The position numbers were made by a program, and so were the translations under genes. Under the pieces are notes generated by a model. It was not told the DNA's origin. It did no database searches and worked only from the letters and a program-made list of their open reading frames with translations. A DNA stretch of 64,000 nucleotides from Klebsiella electrica (GTDB lineage Bacteria > Pseudomonadota > Gammaproteobacteria > Enterobacterales > Enterobacteriaceae). Below are positions 10,199-25,340 of this stretch, in pieces (within the stretch, counting starts at the first letter, position 1; each line of letters starts with the position of its first letter). The stretch lies in NCBI RefSeq assembly GCF_006711645.1, contig NZ_CP041247.1, positions 1,178,001-1,242,000 of the forward strand. Direction: 5' to 3'.

Positions 10199-10227
10199 CT
10201 TGAATAATTGAGGGATGACCTCATTTA
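10199..10227 (+). promoter_or_regulatory. Sigma32 heat-shock promoter of clpB
   Basis: CTTGAA at 10199-10204, 14 bp spacer, then CCTCATTTA at 10219-10227. This matches the sigma32 consensus (CTTGAA, CCCCAT-T) and the position relative to the gene seen in E. coli clpB. Confidence 0.85.
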
Positions 10228-10265
10228 ATCTCCAGTAGCAAATTTGACCTGTTATGGGAGGAGTT

Positions 10266-12839
10266 ATGCGTCTGGATCGTCTTACCAATAAATTCCAGCT
10301 TGCTCTTGCCGATGCCCAGTCGCTTGCACTCGGGCACGACAACCAATTCATCGAACCTCTTCATTTAATGAGCGCCTTGCTGAATCAGGAAGGGGGATCG
10401 GTACGTCCTTTATTAACCTCTGCTGGCATTAACGCCGGAGAGTTAAGCACCAGTATCACTCAGGCGCTGAGCCGTTTACCGCAGGTGGAAGGCACCGGTG
10501 GCGACGTACAGCCGTCTCAGGATTTAGTGCGTATTCTGAACCTTTGCGACAAGCTGGCGCAAAAGAGGAAGGACAATTTTATTTCGTCAGAACTGTTCGT
10601 TCTGGCGGCGCTTGAATCACGCGGTACGCTGACCGACCTTTTAAAATCCGCCGGAGCAACAACCGCCAACGTGACTCAGGCGATTGAACAAATGCGCGGA
10701 GGTGAAAGCGTGAACGATCAGGGTGCCGAAGACCAACGTCAGGCATTGAAGAAATTTACGGTCGATCTGACCGAGCGGGCAGAACAAGGCAAGCTGGATC
10801 CGGTTATTGGCCGTGACGAAGAGATTCGTCGTACGATCCAGGTTCTGCAGCGAAGGACTAAAAATAACCCGGTACTGATTGGTGAACCTGGTGTCGGTAA
10901 AACCGCCATCGTTGAAGGTCTGGCGCAGCGTATTGTCAACGGTGAAGTACCGGAAGGGCTGAAAGGTCGTCGGGTACTGGCGCTGGATATGGGCGCGCTG
11001 GTGGCCGGGGCGAAATATCGCGGCGAGTTCGAAGAGCGCCTGAAAGGGGTGCTGAACGATCTGGCGAAACAGGAAGGCAATGTCATCCTGTTTATCGACG
11101 AACTGCACACCATGGTAGGGGCGGGGAAAGCAGACGGCGCGATGGATGCCGGGAATATGCTCAAACCTGCTCTGGCGCGCGGAGAGTTGCACTGCGTCGG
11201 CGCAACGACGCTCGATGAGTATCGTCAGTATATTGAAAAAGATGCTGCGCTGGAGCGTCGTTTCCAGAAAGTGTTTGTGGCTGAGCCAAGCGTGGAAGAT
11301 ACCATCGCGATCCTGCGCGGGTTAAAAGAGCGTTATGAGCTGCACCACCATGTGCAGATCACTGACCCGGCGATCGTCGCAGCGGCAACCTTGTCGCATC
11401 GCTATATCGCTGACCGTCAGCTGCCGGATAAAGCTATTGACCTGATCGATGAAGCCGCATCCAGCATTCGTATGCAGATTGACTCGAAGCCGGAGGAGCT
11501 CGACCGACTCGACCGACGTATTATTCAGCTCAAGCTGGAACAGCAGGCGCTGAAGAAAGAAGCCGATGAGGCCAGTCTGAAACGTCTGGATATGTTGAAT
11601 GAAGAGCTGGCAGATAAAGAGCGCCAGTATTCCGTTTTAGAAGAAGAGTGGAAGGCGGAGAAAGCCTCTCTTTCCGGTACGCAGACAATTAAAGCTGAGC
11701 TGGAGCAGGCCAAAATTGCGATTGAGCAGGCGCGTCGCGTCGGCGACCTCGCGCGGATGTCCGAGCTGCAGTACGGTAAAATCCCGGAACTGGAAAAACA
11801 GCTGGCGGCAGCCACCCAGTCGGAAGGCAAAACGATGCGTCTGCTGCGTAATAGGGTTACCGATGCGGAAATTGCCGAAGTGCTGGCCCGCTGGACCGGT
11901 ATTCCGGTTGCGCGCATGATGGAAGGTGAGCGCGAAAAACTGCTGCGTATGGAGCAGGAGTTGCACAGTCGGGTGATTGGTCAGAACGAAGCGGTTGAAG
12001 CGGTATCCAACGCCATCCGCCGTAGCCGGGCCGGTCTGTCCGATCCTAACCGTCCAATCGGGTCGTTCCTGTTCCTCGGCCCAACCGGGGTCGGTAAAAC
12101 GGAGCTGTGCAAAACGCTGGCGAACTTTATGTTTGATAGCGATGATGCCATGGTGCGTATCGATATGTCTGAGTTTATGGAGAAACACTCCGTATCGCGT
12201 CTGGTCGGTGCGCCTCCGGGATATGTCGGTTACGAAGAAGGTGGCTACCTGACTGAAGCCGTACGCCGTCGTCCTTACTCTGTCATCCTGCTGGATGAAG
12301 TGGAAAAGGCTCATCCGGATGTGTTTAACATTCTGTTGCAGGTACTGGATGACGGTCGTCTGACAGACGGGCAGGGGAGAACGGTTGATTTCCGTAATAC
12401 GGTTGTGATTATGACCTCTAACCTTGGTTCGGATCTGATCCAGGAACGTTTCGGGGAACTGGATTACGGTCATATGAAGGATCTGGTGCTGGGTGTGGTT
12501 AGCCAGAGCTTCCGTCCGGAATTTATCAACCGTATTGATGAAGTCGTGGTCTTCCACCCGCTTGGTGAAAAACACATTGCTTCTATTGCTCAGATTCAAC
12601 TGCAGCGTCTGTACAAACGTCTGGAAGAACGTGGCTACGAAGTTCACATGTCCGATGAGGCGCTGAAGTTGCTGAGTGCGAATGGTTACGATCCGGTGTA
12701 TGGCGCTCGTCCGTTAAAACGCGCTATCCAGCAGCAGATTGAAAACCCGCTGGCGCAGCAAATCCTTTCCGGCGAGCTGATCCCTGGCAAAGAAGTTCAG
12801 CTGGTGGTTAAAAACGACCATATAGTGGCAGTGCAGTAA
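10266..12839 (+). CDS. clpB: ClpB, ATP-dependent disaggregase
   Basis: Hexameric AAA+ chaperone that, with DnaK, extracts proteins from aggregates after heat shock. Using the start at 10266 (MRLDRLTNK) gives 857 residues, equal to E. coli ClpB: Clp N-domain (1-145), first AAA module with GEPGVGKT near 206-213, the ClpB-specific coiled-coil M domain (about 410-520), second AAA module with GPTGVGKT near 605-612, and a C-terminal D2-small domain. An internal start near codon 149 makes the shorter ClpB isoform in E. coli; the corresponding context (GGESVNDQ) is preserved. Driven by the sigma32 promoter upstream. Confidence 0.98.
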   Translation: MRLDRLTNKFQLALADAQSLALGHDNQFIEPLHLMSALLNQEGGSVRPLLTSAGINAGELSTSITQALSRLPQVEGTGGDVQPSQDLVRILNLCDKLAQKRKDNFISSELFVLAALESRGTLTDLLKSAGATTANVTQAIEQMRGGESVNDQGAEDQRQALKKFTVDLTERAEQGKLDPVIGRDEEIRRTIQVLQRRTKNNPVLIGEPGVGKTAIVEGLAQRIVNGEVPEGLKGRRVLALDMGALVAGAKYRGEFEERLKGVLNDLAKQEGNVILFIDELHTMVGAGKADGAMDAGNMLKPALARGELHCVGATTLDEYRQYIEKDAALERRFQKVFVAEPSVEDTIAILRGLKERYELHHHVQITDPAIVAAATLSHRYIADRQLPDKAIDLIDEAASSIRMQIDSKPEELDRLDRRIIQLKLEQQALKKEADEASLKRLDMLNEELADKERQYSVLEEEWKAEKASLSGTQTIKAELEQAKIAIEQARRVGDLARMSELQYGKIPELEKQLAAATQSEGKTMRLLRNRVTDAEIAEVLARWTGIPVARMMEGEREKLLRMEQELHSRVIGQNEAVEAVSNAIRRSRAGLSDPNRPIGSFLFLGPTGVGKTELCKTLANFMFDSDDAMVRIDMSEFMEKHSVSRLVGAPPGYVGYEEGGYLTEAVRRRPYSVILLDEVEKAHPDVFNILLQVLDDGRLTDGQGRTVDFRNTVVIMTSNLGSDLIQERFGELDYGHMKDLVLGVVSQSFRPEFINRIDEVVVFHPLGEKHIASIAQIQLQRLYKRLEERGYEVHMSDEALKLLSANGYDPVYGARPLKRAIQQQIENPLAQQILSGELIPGKEVQLVVKNDHIVAVQ

Positions 12840-12851
12840 ATCACAAAATGA

Positions 12852-12882
12852 CAAAAACGGGCCCTTCGGGCTCGTTTTTGTT
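12852..12882 (+). terminator. clpB terminator
   Basis: AAAAACGGGCCC-TTCG-GGCTCGTTTTT hairpin with UUCG loop and T tract, 12 bp after the clpB stop. It insulates clpB from the rRNA operon promoters. Confidence 0.88.
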
Positions 12883-12962
12883 TAAAAACCAGGCAAGAAT
12901 TAAAGTCTGGATGCGCGGTTGATTAATAAATGAGCGAATGAATCATTTATTTGAATTTAAAC

Positions 12963-13161
12963 TTGCCACATCAGAATTACCGCCTATAATGCGCCTCCAC
13001 TGACACGGAACAACGGCAGACAAGCCGCCGGGTCAGCAGGGTTTCTGCGGAAATCCTGCCAGAGAAAAGCAAAAATAAATGCTTGACTCTGAATGAGGAA
13101 AGCGTAATATACGCCACCTCGCGACAGAGCGCTAAAGCGCGTCGCAACTGCTCTTTAACAA
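12963..13161 (+). promoter_or_regulatory. rRNA operon promoters P1 and P2 and boxA antiterminator
   Basis: P1: TTGCCA (12963-12968), 16 bp, TATAAT (12985-12990), followed by a GC-rich GCGCCTCC discriminator typical of stringently controlled rrn P1, with an AT-rich UP-like region before it. P2: TTGACT (13083-13088), 16 bp, TAATAT (13105-13110). A boxA antitermination signal, TGCTCTTTAACA, lies at 13149-13160. The 455 bases between clpB and 16S contain only these elements and the leader. Confidence 0.85.
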
Positions 13162-13294
13162 TTTATCAGACAATCTGTGTGGGCACTCAAAGTGACATGG
13201 ATTCTTAACGTCCTCGGACGAAAAATGAATACCAAGTCTCAAAGAGTGAACATACGTAATTCATTACGAAGTTTAATTCATGAGCATCAAACTT

Positions 13295-14834
<1,540 letters not shown>

Positions 14835-14919
14835 CCTGAAAGAACCTGCCTTTGTAGTGCTCACACAGATTGTCTGATGAAAAGTAAAAAGCAAGGCGTC
14901 TTGCGATTGAGACTTCAGT

Positions 14920-14995
14920 GTCCCCTTCGTCTAGAGGCCCAGGACACCGCCCTTTCACGGCGGTAACAGGGGTTCGAATCCCCTAGGGGACGCCA
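14920..14995 (+). tRNA. gltW: tRNA-Glu (anticodon TTC)
   Basis: 76-base tRNA in the 16S-23S spacer, starting GTCCCCTTCGT and ending with an encoded CCA. The acceptor stem GTCCCCT pairs with AGGGGAC. The anticodon loop is CTTTCAC with TTC at 14954-14956, and the T loop is GGTTCGAATCC. The same tRNA occupies the spacer of rrnG in E. coli. A boxA-like TGCTCTTTAAA follows at about 15071 in the spacer before 23S. Confidence 0.97.
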
Positions 14996-15186
14996 CTTGC
15001 TGGTTTGTGTGAGTGAAAGTCGCCGACCTCAGTATCTCAAAACTCATCTTCGGGTGACGTTTGAGATATTTGCTCTTTAAAAATCTGGATCAAGCTGAAA
15101 ATTGAAACGACACACATGTTATGTGTGTTCGAGTCTCTCAAATTTTCGCAACACGAGCCGTTTTACGAAACAGTTTCGGGTTGTGA

Positions 15187-18093
<2,907 letters not shown>

Positions 18094-18142
18094 ACAACGC
18101 CGAAGCTGTTTTGGCGGATTTGAGAGAAGATTTTCAGCTTAG

Positions 18143-18277
18143 ATTCAGAGTCCGAAGGATTTTGCGCTGAGACAAGGCGGCCAGCGAAGCGAAGGAAGGA
18201 GCATACTGAAGTATGTGACTGACGCTCGCGAGCGCAGGCAACGCAGTATGAGCGCAAAAGACACAGGACGAGCATAA
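18143..18277 (+). repeat. Extra palindromic (ERIC-like) segment in the 23S-5S spacer
   Basis: The 23S-5S spacer is 190 bases instead of roughly 90 in E. coli. After an E. coli-like beginning (ACAACGCCGAAG through TTTTCAGCTT) about 130 bases follow that are not spacer-like. They have a central hairpin GGAGCATACTGAAGTATGTGAC that resembles the core of ERIC elements. The normal spacer end (AAAGAATTTGCC) then resumes. Boundaries are approximate. Confidence 0.55.
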
Positions 18278-18283
18278 AGAATT

Positions 18284-18403
18284 TGCCTGGCGGCACTAGC
18301 GCGGTGGTCCCACCTGACCCCATGCCGAACTCAGAAGTGAAACGCCGTAGCGCCGATGGTAGTGTGGGGTCTCCCCATGTGAGAGTAGGGAACTGCCAGG
18401 CAT
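18284..18403 (+). rRNA. rrf: 5S ribosomal RNA
   Basis: 120-base 5S rRNA from TGCCTGGCGGCACTAGCG to GAACTGCCAGGCAT. The terminal helix TGCCTGGC/GCCAGGCA is intact. Last gene of the rRNA operon; no distal tRNA follows. Confidence 0.97.
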
Positions 18404-18413
18404 CAAATAAAGC

Positions 18414-18499
18414 AGAAGGCCCGGTCGAAAGACCGGGCCTTTTGTTTATCTGCGGTTTATGGCGAAAGCAGCCCGTCCTCACGGACGGGCTTTTTGCGT
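18414..18499 (+). terminator. Tandem terminators of the rRNA operon
   Basis: Two strong hairpins follow 5S: GGCCCGGTC-GAAA-GACCGGGCC with TTTTG (about 18418-18445) and GCCCGTCC-TCAC-GGACGGGC with a T run (about 18470-18496). Tandem T1/T2 terminators are normal after rrn operons. The rest of the 371-base gap to kgtP holds the kgtP control region. Confidence 0.85.
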
Positions 18500-18651
18500 T
18501 TTTGTCCCGATAATCCGTCAGTCAGGCGTCTGGCAGCAATCTGTTTGTTCAGACGACATAAAAGCCTGCCATGACCACCTCCCCACCATATTTCACTTTA
18601 TTCCCGTTCATGCTTTGGCGTTAATCCCGAAAACCACGCGACGAAAAAAAA

Positions 18652-18692
18652 CGTGAATTGAATCACATATAAATCAATAACAATTATATAAC
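18652..18692 (+). promoter_or_regulatory. Probable CRP site and promoter of kgtP
   Basis: CGTGA-ATTGAA-TCACA at 18652-18667 differs from the CRP consensus TGTGA-N6-TCACA at one base. A TATAAC -10 candidate lies at 18687-18692, which places the CRP site about 40 bp upstream of the inferred start, a class II activation geometry. This fits carbon-source control of a dicarboxylate transporter. Inferred from sequence only. Confidence 0.5.
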
Positions 18693-18774
18693 ATTTGTTT
18701 CACTAATTGATTTGTCTCAGTGACGTGGCACGCCCGAAAAGACAGATTGCAGTCTTTGCTGGAGCAGGATGACA

Positions 18775-20073
18775 ATGGCAGAAAGCAGTATTAATGAACG
18801 GGGTGCGCTGGAGCAAAGCGACACCCGCCGCCGCATATGGGCGATTGTAGGCGCATCTTCGGGGAATCTGGTTGAATGGTTTGATTTTTATGTCTATTCA
18901 TTCTGCTCTCTCTATTTTGCACATATCTTCTTTCCTTCCGGAAATACCACCACTCAGCTATTACAAACCGCCGGGGTTTTTGCCGCGGGTTTCCTGATGC
19001 GCCCGATTGGCGGATGGCTGTTTGGTCGTATTGCTGACCGCCGCGGACGTAAAGCCTCGATGCTCATTTCCGTATGCATGATGTGCATGGGATCACTGGT
19101 GATTGCCTGTCTGCCCGGCTATGCAACGATTGGCACATGGGCGCCGGCCTTATTACTTCTGGCGCGTCTGTTTCAGGGGATATCCGTCGGGGGGGAGTAC
19201 GGTACCAGTGCAACCTACATGAGTGAGGTTGCTGTAGAAGGCAAGAAAGGCTTCTACGCATCATTCCAGTACGTGACGCTCATCGGCGGTCAGCTTCTGG
19301 CCGTGCTTGTGGTGGTGGCCCTACAGCAAATTCTTAGCGACGAGCAACTGCATGCCTGGGGATGGCGGATACCGTTTGCGCTTGGGGCGGTACTTGCTGT
19401 TGTGGCCCTGTGGCTACGTCGCCAGCTGGATGAAACATCTAAGCAGGAGACGCGGGCATTAAAAGAGGCCGGCTCGTTCAAAGGGTTATGGCGCAATCGC
19501 AAAGCATTTCTGATGGTCCTGGGTTTCACCGCCGCCGGGTCGTTAAGCTTTTATACCTTCACCACCTATATGCAGAAATACCTGGTTAATACGGCGGGCA
19601 TGAGTGCCGGTACGGCCAGCGTGATTATGACTGCGGCGCTGTTTGTCTATATGCTGGCTCAGCCGCTATTTGGCGCGCTATCGGATAAAATAGGTCGCCG
19701 GACATCAATGCTCTGTTTTGGCTCATTAGCGACGCTCTTTACCGTGCCTGTCTTGAGTGCGCTGCAGGGCGTAACCTCACCTTATGCCGCATTTGGTTTG
19801 GTTATCTGTGCGCTGATGATCGTGAGCTTCTATACCTCGATCAGCGGTATTTTGAAGGCGGAAATGTTCCCGGCTCAGGTACGCGCATTAGGCGTTGGCT
19901 TGTCATATGCCGTGGCAAATGCTCTGTTTGGCGGCTCGGCTGAATACGTCGCGCTGTCGCTAAAATCGGTCGGCGTTGAGCATGTCTTTTACTGGTACGT
20001 TACCGTGATGAGCGCGATTGCCTTTCTGGTCTCTCTGATGCTGCACCGTAAGGGCAAGGGGTTACGACTTTAG
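18775..20073 (+). CDS. kgtP: KgtP, alpha-ketoglutarate:proton symporter
   Basis: Major-facilitator transporter that imports 2-oxoglutarate with protons across the inner membrane. The 432-residue protein is colinear with E. coli KgtP from MAESS to [11 protein letters not shown] and has about twelve membrane segments. MFS loop motifs are intact: [10 protein letters not shown] after the second segment and [10 protein letters not shown] after the eighth, plus [14 protein letters not shown] use the ATG at 18775; an ATG 6 bp upstream is in frame but too close to the GGAG ribosome-binding site. It follows the rRNA operon, as in E. coli. Confidence 0.95.
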   Translation: MAESSINERGALEQSDTRRRIWAIVGASSGNLVEWFDFYVYSFCSLYFAHIFFPSGNTTTQLLQTAGVFAAGFLMRPIGGWLFGRIADRRGRKASMLISVCMMCMGSLVIACLPGYATIGTWAPALLLLARLFQGISVGGEYGTSATYMSEVAVEGKKGFYASFQYVTLIGGQLLAVLVVVALQQILSDEQLHAWGWRIPFALGAVLAVVALWLRRQLDETSKQETRALKEAGSFKGLWRNRKAFLMVLGFTAAGSLSFYTFTTYMQKYLVNTAGMSAGTASVIMTAALFVYMLAQPLFGALSDKIGRRTSMLCFGSLATLFTVPVLSALQGVTSPYAAFGLVICALMIVSFYTSISGILKAEMFPAQVRALGVGLSYAVANALFGGSAEYVALSLKSVGVEHVFYWYVTVMSAIAFLVSLMLHRKGKGLRL

Positions 20074-20075
20074 AT

Positions 20076-20399
20076 CTACTGGTGCGCCAGCTGCCACACG
20101 GCATAGCCCGTCGTGGCACCGGCCACATCCCACGCGAAATCTTTCCAGCTCCAGCCGCTTCCTGCCGGGCGGCTATCCCAGAGTTCTTTCGACGCCCCCA
20201 GACTGACGGAGAACATCAGGCCAATGGTTGCGCTTCGGTCACGACTGTAGCCCTGATGCTGGGCATATTCGTTACCGGCCGCCGAGAGCATCGCCGAGGC
20301 CAGAAAATGCTGAGCCTTATCCTGGCCGCTCCATGAGTCATGTGCCATATGGCTACAGCCGGTAAGCAGCAACGGGGCAATAATAATGAAAGTACGCAT
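20076..20399 (-). CDS. yfiM: YfiM, small lipoprotein
   Basis: 107-residue putative lipoprotein with a short type II signal (LLLTGC, Cys15) and the conserved [21 protein letters not shown] and [20 protein letters not shown] segments of the YfiM family. Its function is not established. The last codons end 2 bp after the convergent kgtP gene. It lies downstream of pssA on the same strand, separated by a terminator, so it may be expressed by read-through or from a promoter I did not see. Confidence 0.9.
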   Translation of the reverse strand: MRTFIIIAPLLLTGCSHMAHDSWSGQDKAQHFLASAMLSAAGNEYAQHQGYSRDRSATIGLMFSVSLGASKELWDSRPAGSGWSWKDFAWDVAGATTGYAVWQLAHQ

Positions 20400-20410
20400 A
20401 CACATTCCAG

Positions 20411-20437
20411 AAAAAAGCCCCGACGATGCGGGGCAGA
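20411..20437 (-). terminator. pssA terminator
   Basis: Minus-strand TGCCCCGC-ATCG-TCGGGGC hairpin followed by TTTTTT, 4 bp past the pssA stop and 12 bp before yfiM. Confidence 0.85.
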
Positions 20438-20440
20438 TAT

Positions 20441-21796
20441 TCAGAGAATACGACTGATCAAGCGGTCGATACGGATACGCCTCAGGCGGCGAATCAGTTT
20501 GCGTACCTTGACCGGATAATCCGCAATGCTTTGCAGGTCGCGATAGTGTTTAACGACCGTCGTGTGCTGGCGAATCAGATGCAGCTCTTTTTCACGCATC
20601 GCGCCGAGCTGATGCTGCGGATCGTGAATCAGAATCGCATTTTCCAGATCCAGGCGCCAGGCGCGCGGATTGAGGTTGTTGCCGGTGAGCAGCATCCACT
20701 CATCATCAACCCACATTCCCTTAAGGTGATAGCTGTTATCGTCATCTTTCCACAGACGAACAATCAGCTGATCAGTATTAACATAATACTGCAGTCGACT
20801 GAGGAAGCGGCGGAGGTTGATTTCATACAGATAGGGGAGCGCGCCGATAATCTTAAACGGCTGATCTTCAGGGATGTAGAAGTCATTTGCTGTTTTATCG
20901 CCAACGATAATCTCTACCTGCTTTCCGCTACGCAGTAGCTGAATAATGTTACGCACCAGAAGAGCCGGAAGGTTGAAATAGGGCGTACAAATCGTCAGCT
21001 TACGCTCAGCGCAGGGCATAAGATGGAAGATGGTTTTATTCAGCAGGCTCGATTTGCCCAGACCGACCAGCGGCGTGACCGACAGCCGATCGTCATCCGC
21101 ATTGCCAGAGAAATGATAGCCGCTGTCACGCAGTTCCTGGCGATACTGGCGGATATCATTTTTGATTTCCGGGCTTTTCGGGCGATCGGCGCTGTCGAGG
21201 CGATTGACGCCGCGGCCTTCCACCAGGTTGTGCTCGACCCAACCGAACATCACATCGGCCATTTTGCCATTGCGAATACACTGATAGCGGTCGTAACGAT
21301 ACTTATCATGCTGATGCAGATAGACATCGTTCAGGCTTGCGCCGCTGTACAGGACACAATCATCGATAATGAAACCTTTGAAGTGCAGCACGCCGAGGGC
21401 TTCCCGGGTATTGACCGGCACGCCATAAACCGGAACATCGATTCCGGGGTTTTCCTGCGCCATGCGACAGTACCAGTCGGCATTGGTGTTCGCGGCCGCC
21501 GCGCCAATGCGTCCACGCTGGGCGCGATGCCAGTCAACCAGAACGCGAACATCTAACTCCGGACGCTGGCGCTTGGCATCGTAAAGTGCCTGCAGAATTC
21601 CTTTGCCGCCATCATCCTGCTCCAGATAGAGCGCAACAATACAAATACGCTGGGTGGCGTGGGCTATCTTTGCCAGTAACGCTTGCCGGAAATCCGCAGG
21701 AGCGTAAAAGAACTCGATATCATCAACTGACTGAGAAAGCTTAGGGAGTTGGGCAAGGTGTTGTTGATGTTTATTACGCTTAAATTTTGACAACAT
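20441..21796 (-). CDS. pssA: PssA, phosphatidylserine synthase
   Basis: CDP-diacylglycerol-serine O-phosphatidyltransferase, the committed step of phosphatidylethanolamine synthesis. It is the peripheral PLD-superfamily type found in Gram-negative bacteria. The 451 residues match E. coli PssA and contain two HxK motifs: [10 protein letters not shown] (first domain) and [10 protein letters not shown] (second domain). A basic C-terminus ([16 protein letters not shown]) fits ribosome and membrane association. Start set at 21796 (MLSKFKRN), one codon inside the longest frame. Confidence 0.96.
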   Translation of the reverse strand: MLSKFKRNKHQQHLAQLPKLSQSVDDIEFFYAPADFRQALLAKIAHATQRICIVALYLEQDDGGKGILQALYDAKRQRPELDVRVLVDWHRAQRGRIGAAAANTNADWYCRMAQENPGIDVPVYGVPVNTREALGVLHFKGFIIDDCVLYSGASLNDVYLHQHDKYRYDRYQCIRNGKMADVMFGWVEHNLVEGRGVNRLDSADRPKSPEIKNDIRQYRQELRDSGYHFSGNADDDRLSVTPLVGLGKSSLLNKTIFHLMPCAERKLTICTPYFNLPALLVRNIIQLLRSGKQVEIIVGDKTANDFYIPEDQPFKIIGALPYLYEINLRRFLSRLQYYVNTDQLIVRLWKDDDNSYHLKGMWVDDEWMLLTGNNLNPRAWRLDLENAILIHDPQHQLGAMREKELHLIRQHTTVVKHYRDLQSIADYPVKVRKLIRRLRRIRIDRLISRIL

Positions 21797-21919
21797 CACA
21801 GTGCGTTTCTTCTCTGTTTATTGAAGGGTCTTCTGTACCATGCAGACGACGTAAGCGGGCAATAATAACATTACTGTTCGCGAATGTGGTCAACAATTGC
21901 GGTCGCCAGTTTATGATTG

Positions 21920-24568
21920 TTATGCTGCCAGTTGCAGGGACAAACTCACAATTCCGTCTTCCAGCTGAATATCAACCGCGAACCCCAGCTTCCTGGCAAG
22001 GCCGATCATGCCTCTGTTATTAGGCATGGTGATGCCATTTAGCCGCTGCAGACCGTGGCTTTGCGTGTAGGCAATCAGCTTTTCCAGCAGCCGCCGGCCT
22101 AAACCTAACCCTTTCAGGTCAGAACGAACCAGGACGGCAAATTCCGCATCAATGTTGTCAGGATCGGAGATGGCTCGCGTTACGCCAAGGATCTCATTGC
22201 CTTCGGCGCTGGTGCGTACGGCAACAAACGCCATTTCTCGATCGTAGTCGATCTGCGTCATATTGGCTAAGTCATCATGAGTAAATTCATTGATTTCGCT
22301 GAAATAACGATAGTACAGATCTTCTTTCGTCACCTGGCCGATAAAAGCCTGAAGCAGCGGTTCATCTTCCGGCAGGATCGGGCGGAACAGGCAGCGCTCG
22401 CCATTTTTCATCACCACCCACTCTTCCTGCTGCTGCGGATAAGGGCGGATGGCCAGCCGACTTTCGCTATCGCCGGTAAACGGGGCAAGGGCCAGCGTGA
22501 CGTCAAGCGCGGTGAACTCGTTACCCGAAGCGAGCAGCGGGTGAATATCCAGCCGCTGGATCTCCGGGCAATCGACGATCAGATTTGATACCTGGACCAG
22601 AAGTTGGCTCAGGCCCGAAACATCCAGCGGGCGTAGCGCGCTGCGGCCACGGATCTTCTTACTTTTGATCGCCTGGATAACCAGATAGCGGGCCAGATTC
22701 ATATTTAACGGCGGCAGGGCGACGGCGGCCTGATCTTCCGCACGCCATTCGACGCCGCCTTCGCCCAACATAATCAGCGGGCCGAACACCGGATCGTGCT
22801 CAACGACGACCCGCAGCTCCTGCGCGCCGGCGCGGTTGGCCATACTTTGTACCAGCAGACCGTGAATACGTGCCTGAGGCCAGGCCATTTTGACGCGGTC
22901 GAAAATAGCATCCGCCGCCTGCTGTACCTCCACGGCGGTCCGCAAATAGAGCATCACGCCCTGAACTTCCGATTTGTGCGGAATATCCGGCGAGCGCAGT
23001 TTCAGCGCCACCGGGTAGCCAATTTGTTCGGCGATGTGTACCGCCTCGGCGCTGTCGGCGGCAATCCAGGTCGGTAAGGTGTGGATCCCGTAAGCGTGCA
23101 ATACCGGGCTTACTTCATGGGTGTCTAACGAACGGGCGCCTTCGCGAATCGCCTGTTGCAACAACATATGGGCTTCTGCGGTATTGGCGGTCACCATATC
23201 CGACAAAACCGGCGTCTCCCGGAGCTGCTTCTGGTTACGTCGGTATTCCACCATGTGCATAAAAGCGGTAATGGTTCCTTCCGGCGTGCGGTAGGTTGGC
23301 AGCCCCGCATCGCTGAACAAGCGGCGGGCTTCCTGAGAAGAGAATTCGCCACACCAGTTTGTCAGGACCGTGACATATTTACCGCGCGGATGGTGTTTCA
23401 GCGCGTCGATCAGCGCCAGGGCGCTTTCAGTTCCCGGTGCGGCGGCGCTGGGGGAATGAATCACCAGCAGGGCGTCGTAGTCCTGGCTATCCAGCAGAAC
23501 GTTCAGCGCCTTGAGATAGTGTTCGCTGCTGGCATCATCACGGAGATCCAGCGGGTTCGCGATGTCGATACCACCCGGTAGCGCCTGGCGTAGTTTTTCC
23601 GCGCTCTCTTCGCTGAGGGTGGCAAGTTTGCCGTTTCGTAACCACAGTTCATCCAGCGCCAGCGCCGCAGGGGCGGCACCGTTACTGATGATCATCAGTT
23701 TCTCGCCGCGCAGCGGGCGCATATGGCTGAGAGTTTCAACCGCAGAGAAGAGTTCATGAGTATCCTGTACGCGCAATAACCCCGCCCGCTGAATCGCAGC
23801 GTCCCAGGCCGGATCCATGCCTGAATTGACGTGGAGCAGCTTTTGCGCGGCTGGACTGCGGCCGCTTTTGATAACCAGGATCGGTTTATTACGCGATGCG
23901 CTGCGTGCCGCGGACACGAAGCGCCGGGCGTCGCTCAGGTGTTCAAGATAGAGCAGAATGGCGCTGGTTTTACTATCGCGGGCAAGGAAATCAAGGAGAT
24001 CGTCGACATCAATATCCAGGCTATCCCCAAGCGCAATAAAATAAGAGAAGCCCATCTCGCGCTGCTGCGCCCAGTCAAGAATGGTATTGGAAACTGCTGC
24101 GGACTGGGAGATAAACGCCAGTTTGCCGCGATGAATCGGTACCGGCGAAAAGCTGGCATTCAGCCCCTGCCAGGGCGCAAGCAGGCCGAGGCTGTTAGGG
24201 CCAAGCAGGCGCATCTGGTAGCGTGCGGCGCATTCCAGCAGCAGAGGATATTGTTCCGCCGGGGAGGAGAGAATAATGCAGGTCTTGCAGCCCTTTTTCC
24301 CCAGCGCGTCCAGCAGCTCGGGGTTTCGCCGGGCGTTGGTACAGAGCACGGCCAGGTCCGGAGTGAAGGGCAGGCTGTCGATGGTCGGCCAGGCCAGTAC
24401 GCCCTGAACGGCTTTCCAGGCCGGGGTGACGGGTAAGACCGGGCCGTTGAACCCCCCGGCCAGCAGGTTACGCATCATCAGATAACCGGCGCGCTGTGGT
24501 TTCATTGATGCGCCAATAACGGCGATCGACTTCGGCCGCAGCAGTGCTTCCAGGCCTCGTTGGCTCAT
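21920..24568 (-). CDS. pka: Pka (PatZ/YfiQ), protein lysine acetyltransferase
   Basis: 882-residue GNAT acetyltransferase with a large N-terminal NDP-forming acyl-CoA-synthetase-like region; it acetylates lysines, including the active-site Lys of acetyl-CoA synthetase. Order: CoA-binding Rossmann domain (AVIGASMKPQRAGY near residue 16), succinyl-CoA-ligase-like domains, ATP-grasp domain (SPDIPHKSEVQGV), and GNAT domain over about the last 160 residues with the acetyl-CoA loop GLGLGRRLLEKL. The family in E. coli is cAMP-CRP controlled. It lies 35 bp downstream of tapT, likely co-transcribed. Confidence 0.95.
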   Translation of the reverse strand: MSQRGLEALLRPKSIAVIGASMKPQRAGYLMMRNLLAGGFNGPVLPVTPAWKAVQGVLAWPTIDSLPFTPDLAVLCTNARRNPELLDALGKKGCKTCIILSSPAEQYPLLLECAARYQMRLLGPNSLGLLAPWQGLNASFSPVPIHRGKLAFISQSAAVSNTILDWAQQREMGFSYFIALGDSLDIDVDDLLDFLARDSKTSAILLYLEHLSDARRFVSAARSASRNKPILVIKSGRSPAAQKLLHVNSGMDPAWDAAIQRAGLLRVQDTHELFSAVETLSHMRPLRGEKLMIISNGAAPAALALDELWLRNGKLATLSEESAEKLRQALPGGIDIANPLDLRDDASSEHYLKALNVLLDSQDYDALLVIHSPSAAAPGTESALALIDALKHHPRGKYVTVLTNWCGEFSSQEARRLFSDAGLPTYRTPEGTITAFMHMVEYRRNQKQLRETPVLSDMVTANTAEAHMLLQQAIREGARSLDTHEVSPVLHAYGIHTLPTWIAADSAEAVHIAEQIGYPVALKLRSPDIPHKSEVQGVMLYLRTAVEVQQAADAIFDRVKMAWPQARIHGLLVQSMANRAGAQELRVVVEHDPVFGPLIMLGEGGVEWRAEDQAAVALPPLNMNLARYLVIQAIKSKKIRGRSALRPLDVSGLSQLLVQVSNLIVDCPEIQRLDIHPLLASGNEFTALDVTLALAPFTGDSESRLAIRPYPQQQEEWVVMKNGERCLFRPILPEDEPLLQAFIGQVTKEDLYYRYFSEINEFTHDDLANMTQIDYDREMAFVAVRTSAEGNEILGVTRAISDPDNIDAEFAVLVRSDLKGLGLGRRLLEKLIAYTQSHGLQRLNGITMPNNRGMIGLARKLGFAVDIQLEDGIVSLSLQLAA

Positions 24569-24603
24569 TCCGGTCTCCTTTAATCCCCTGTGACCGAATG
24601 ATT

Positions 24604-25302
24604 TTAAACGCTTTCCGCCATTTGTGCTGTGATGCTGCCCTTATGCTGGGTTTTTCCCGCCAGATAGCGGGCGCGGAACAGGCTAAAATGGTCCCCGAGC
24701 GCGCGCGCGGCCGTGTGGTCTTCAGCAAGGTCGAGCAGCGCAATGGCGACTTCTGCGGTGCAGTACTGCCCATCGGCATGGGCTTCTCTCAGGTGGTAGG
24801 CTGAAATGCGTGACAGATCGACAGATATGATCGGCAGCGTATCAAGATACGGGCTTTTGCGGAACATTTTGCGCGCTTCGGTCCAGGTTCCGTCGAGCAT
24901 GATAAACAGCGGCGGTTTCCCCGCCGGCGGGGCGCTCAGTACCTGGCGTTCCGCTCCCGCGTAAGAGGCCGGGAAAACCACCATTGGCTGGTAATCGGGG
25001 TTGGCGACCAGATCGAGTAACGCCTGCGGCGGCTCGGTTCGCGACCATTGAAAAGCTTCCGTGTCCGGCAGGATGTCGGCAATGAGGCGTCCGGTATTGC
25101 TTGGCTTCATCGGCTCGGTATCGAACATCACCAGGCAGAAACGACTGGTGGCCGTTGCCGGCATCAGGGTCGCGCACAGGCACTGCTTCAACGGTAACAG
25201 ACAGCGTTGGCAGCGATGGACCCGGTTACCACGCGCGAGAAAAGGGCGGGTCGCGCGAGCGAGACGTTCGGCGCGAAGGCGAAGGACGGCGTTATCAATC
25301 AT
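24604..25302 (-). CDS. tapT: TapT (YfiP), tRNA-uridine aminocarboxypropyltransferase
   Basis: DTW-domain enzyme that transfers the 3-amino-3-carboxypropyl group of S-adenosylmethionine to U47 of several tRNAs (acp3U). The signature DGTWTEARKMFRKS is present, and the N-terminal zinc-like cluster RCQRCLLPLKQCLC is intact. Length 232, as in E. coli. First of the tapT-pka pair, 70 bp downstream of trxC on the same strand beyond a terminator. Confidence 0.93.
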   Translation of the reverse strand: MIDNAVLRLRAERLARATRPFLARGNRVHRCQRCLLPLKQCLCATLMPATATSRFCLVMFDTEPMKPSNTGRLIADILPDTEAFQWSRTEPPQALLDLVANPDYQPMVVFPASYAGAERQVLSAPPAGKPPLFIMLDGTWTEARKMFRKSPYLDTLPIISVDLSRISAYHLREAHADGQYCTAEVAIALLDLAEDHTAARALGDHFSLFRARYLAGKTQHKGSITAQMAESV

Positions 25303-25340
25303 AGAGTGTCGCTAAGAAAAAACGCCATTGTCGCAGAGGT

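Noticed and set aside
11637..12647. 336-codon open frame antisense to clpB
   Set aside because: Fully inside clpB on the other strand, no motif and no ribosome-binding site; a shadow.
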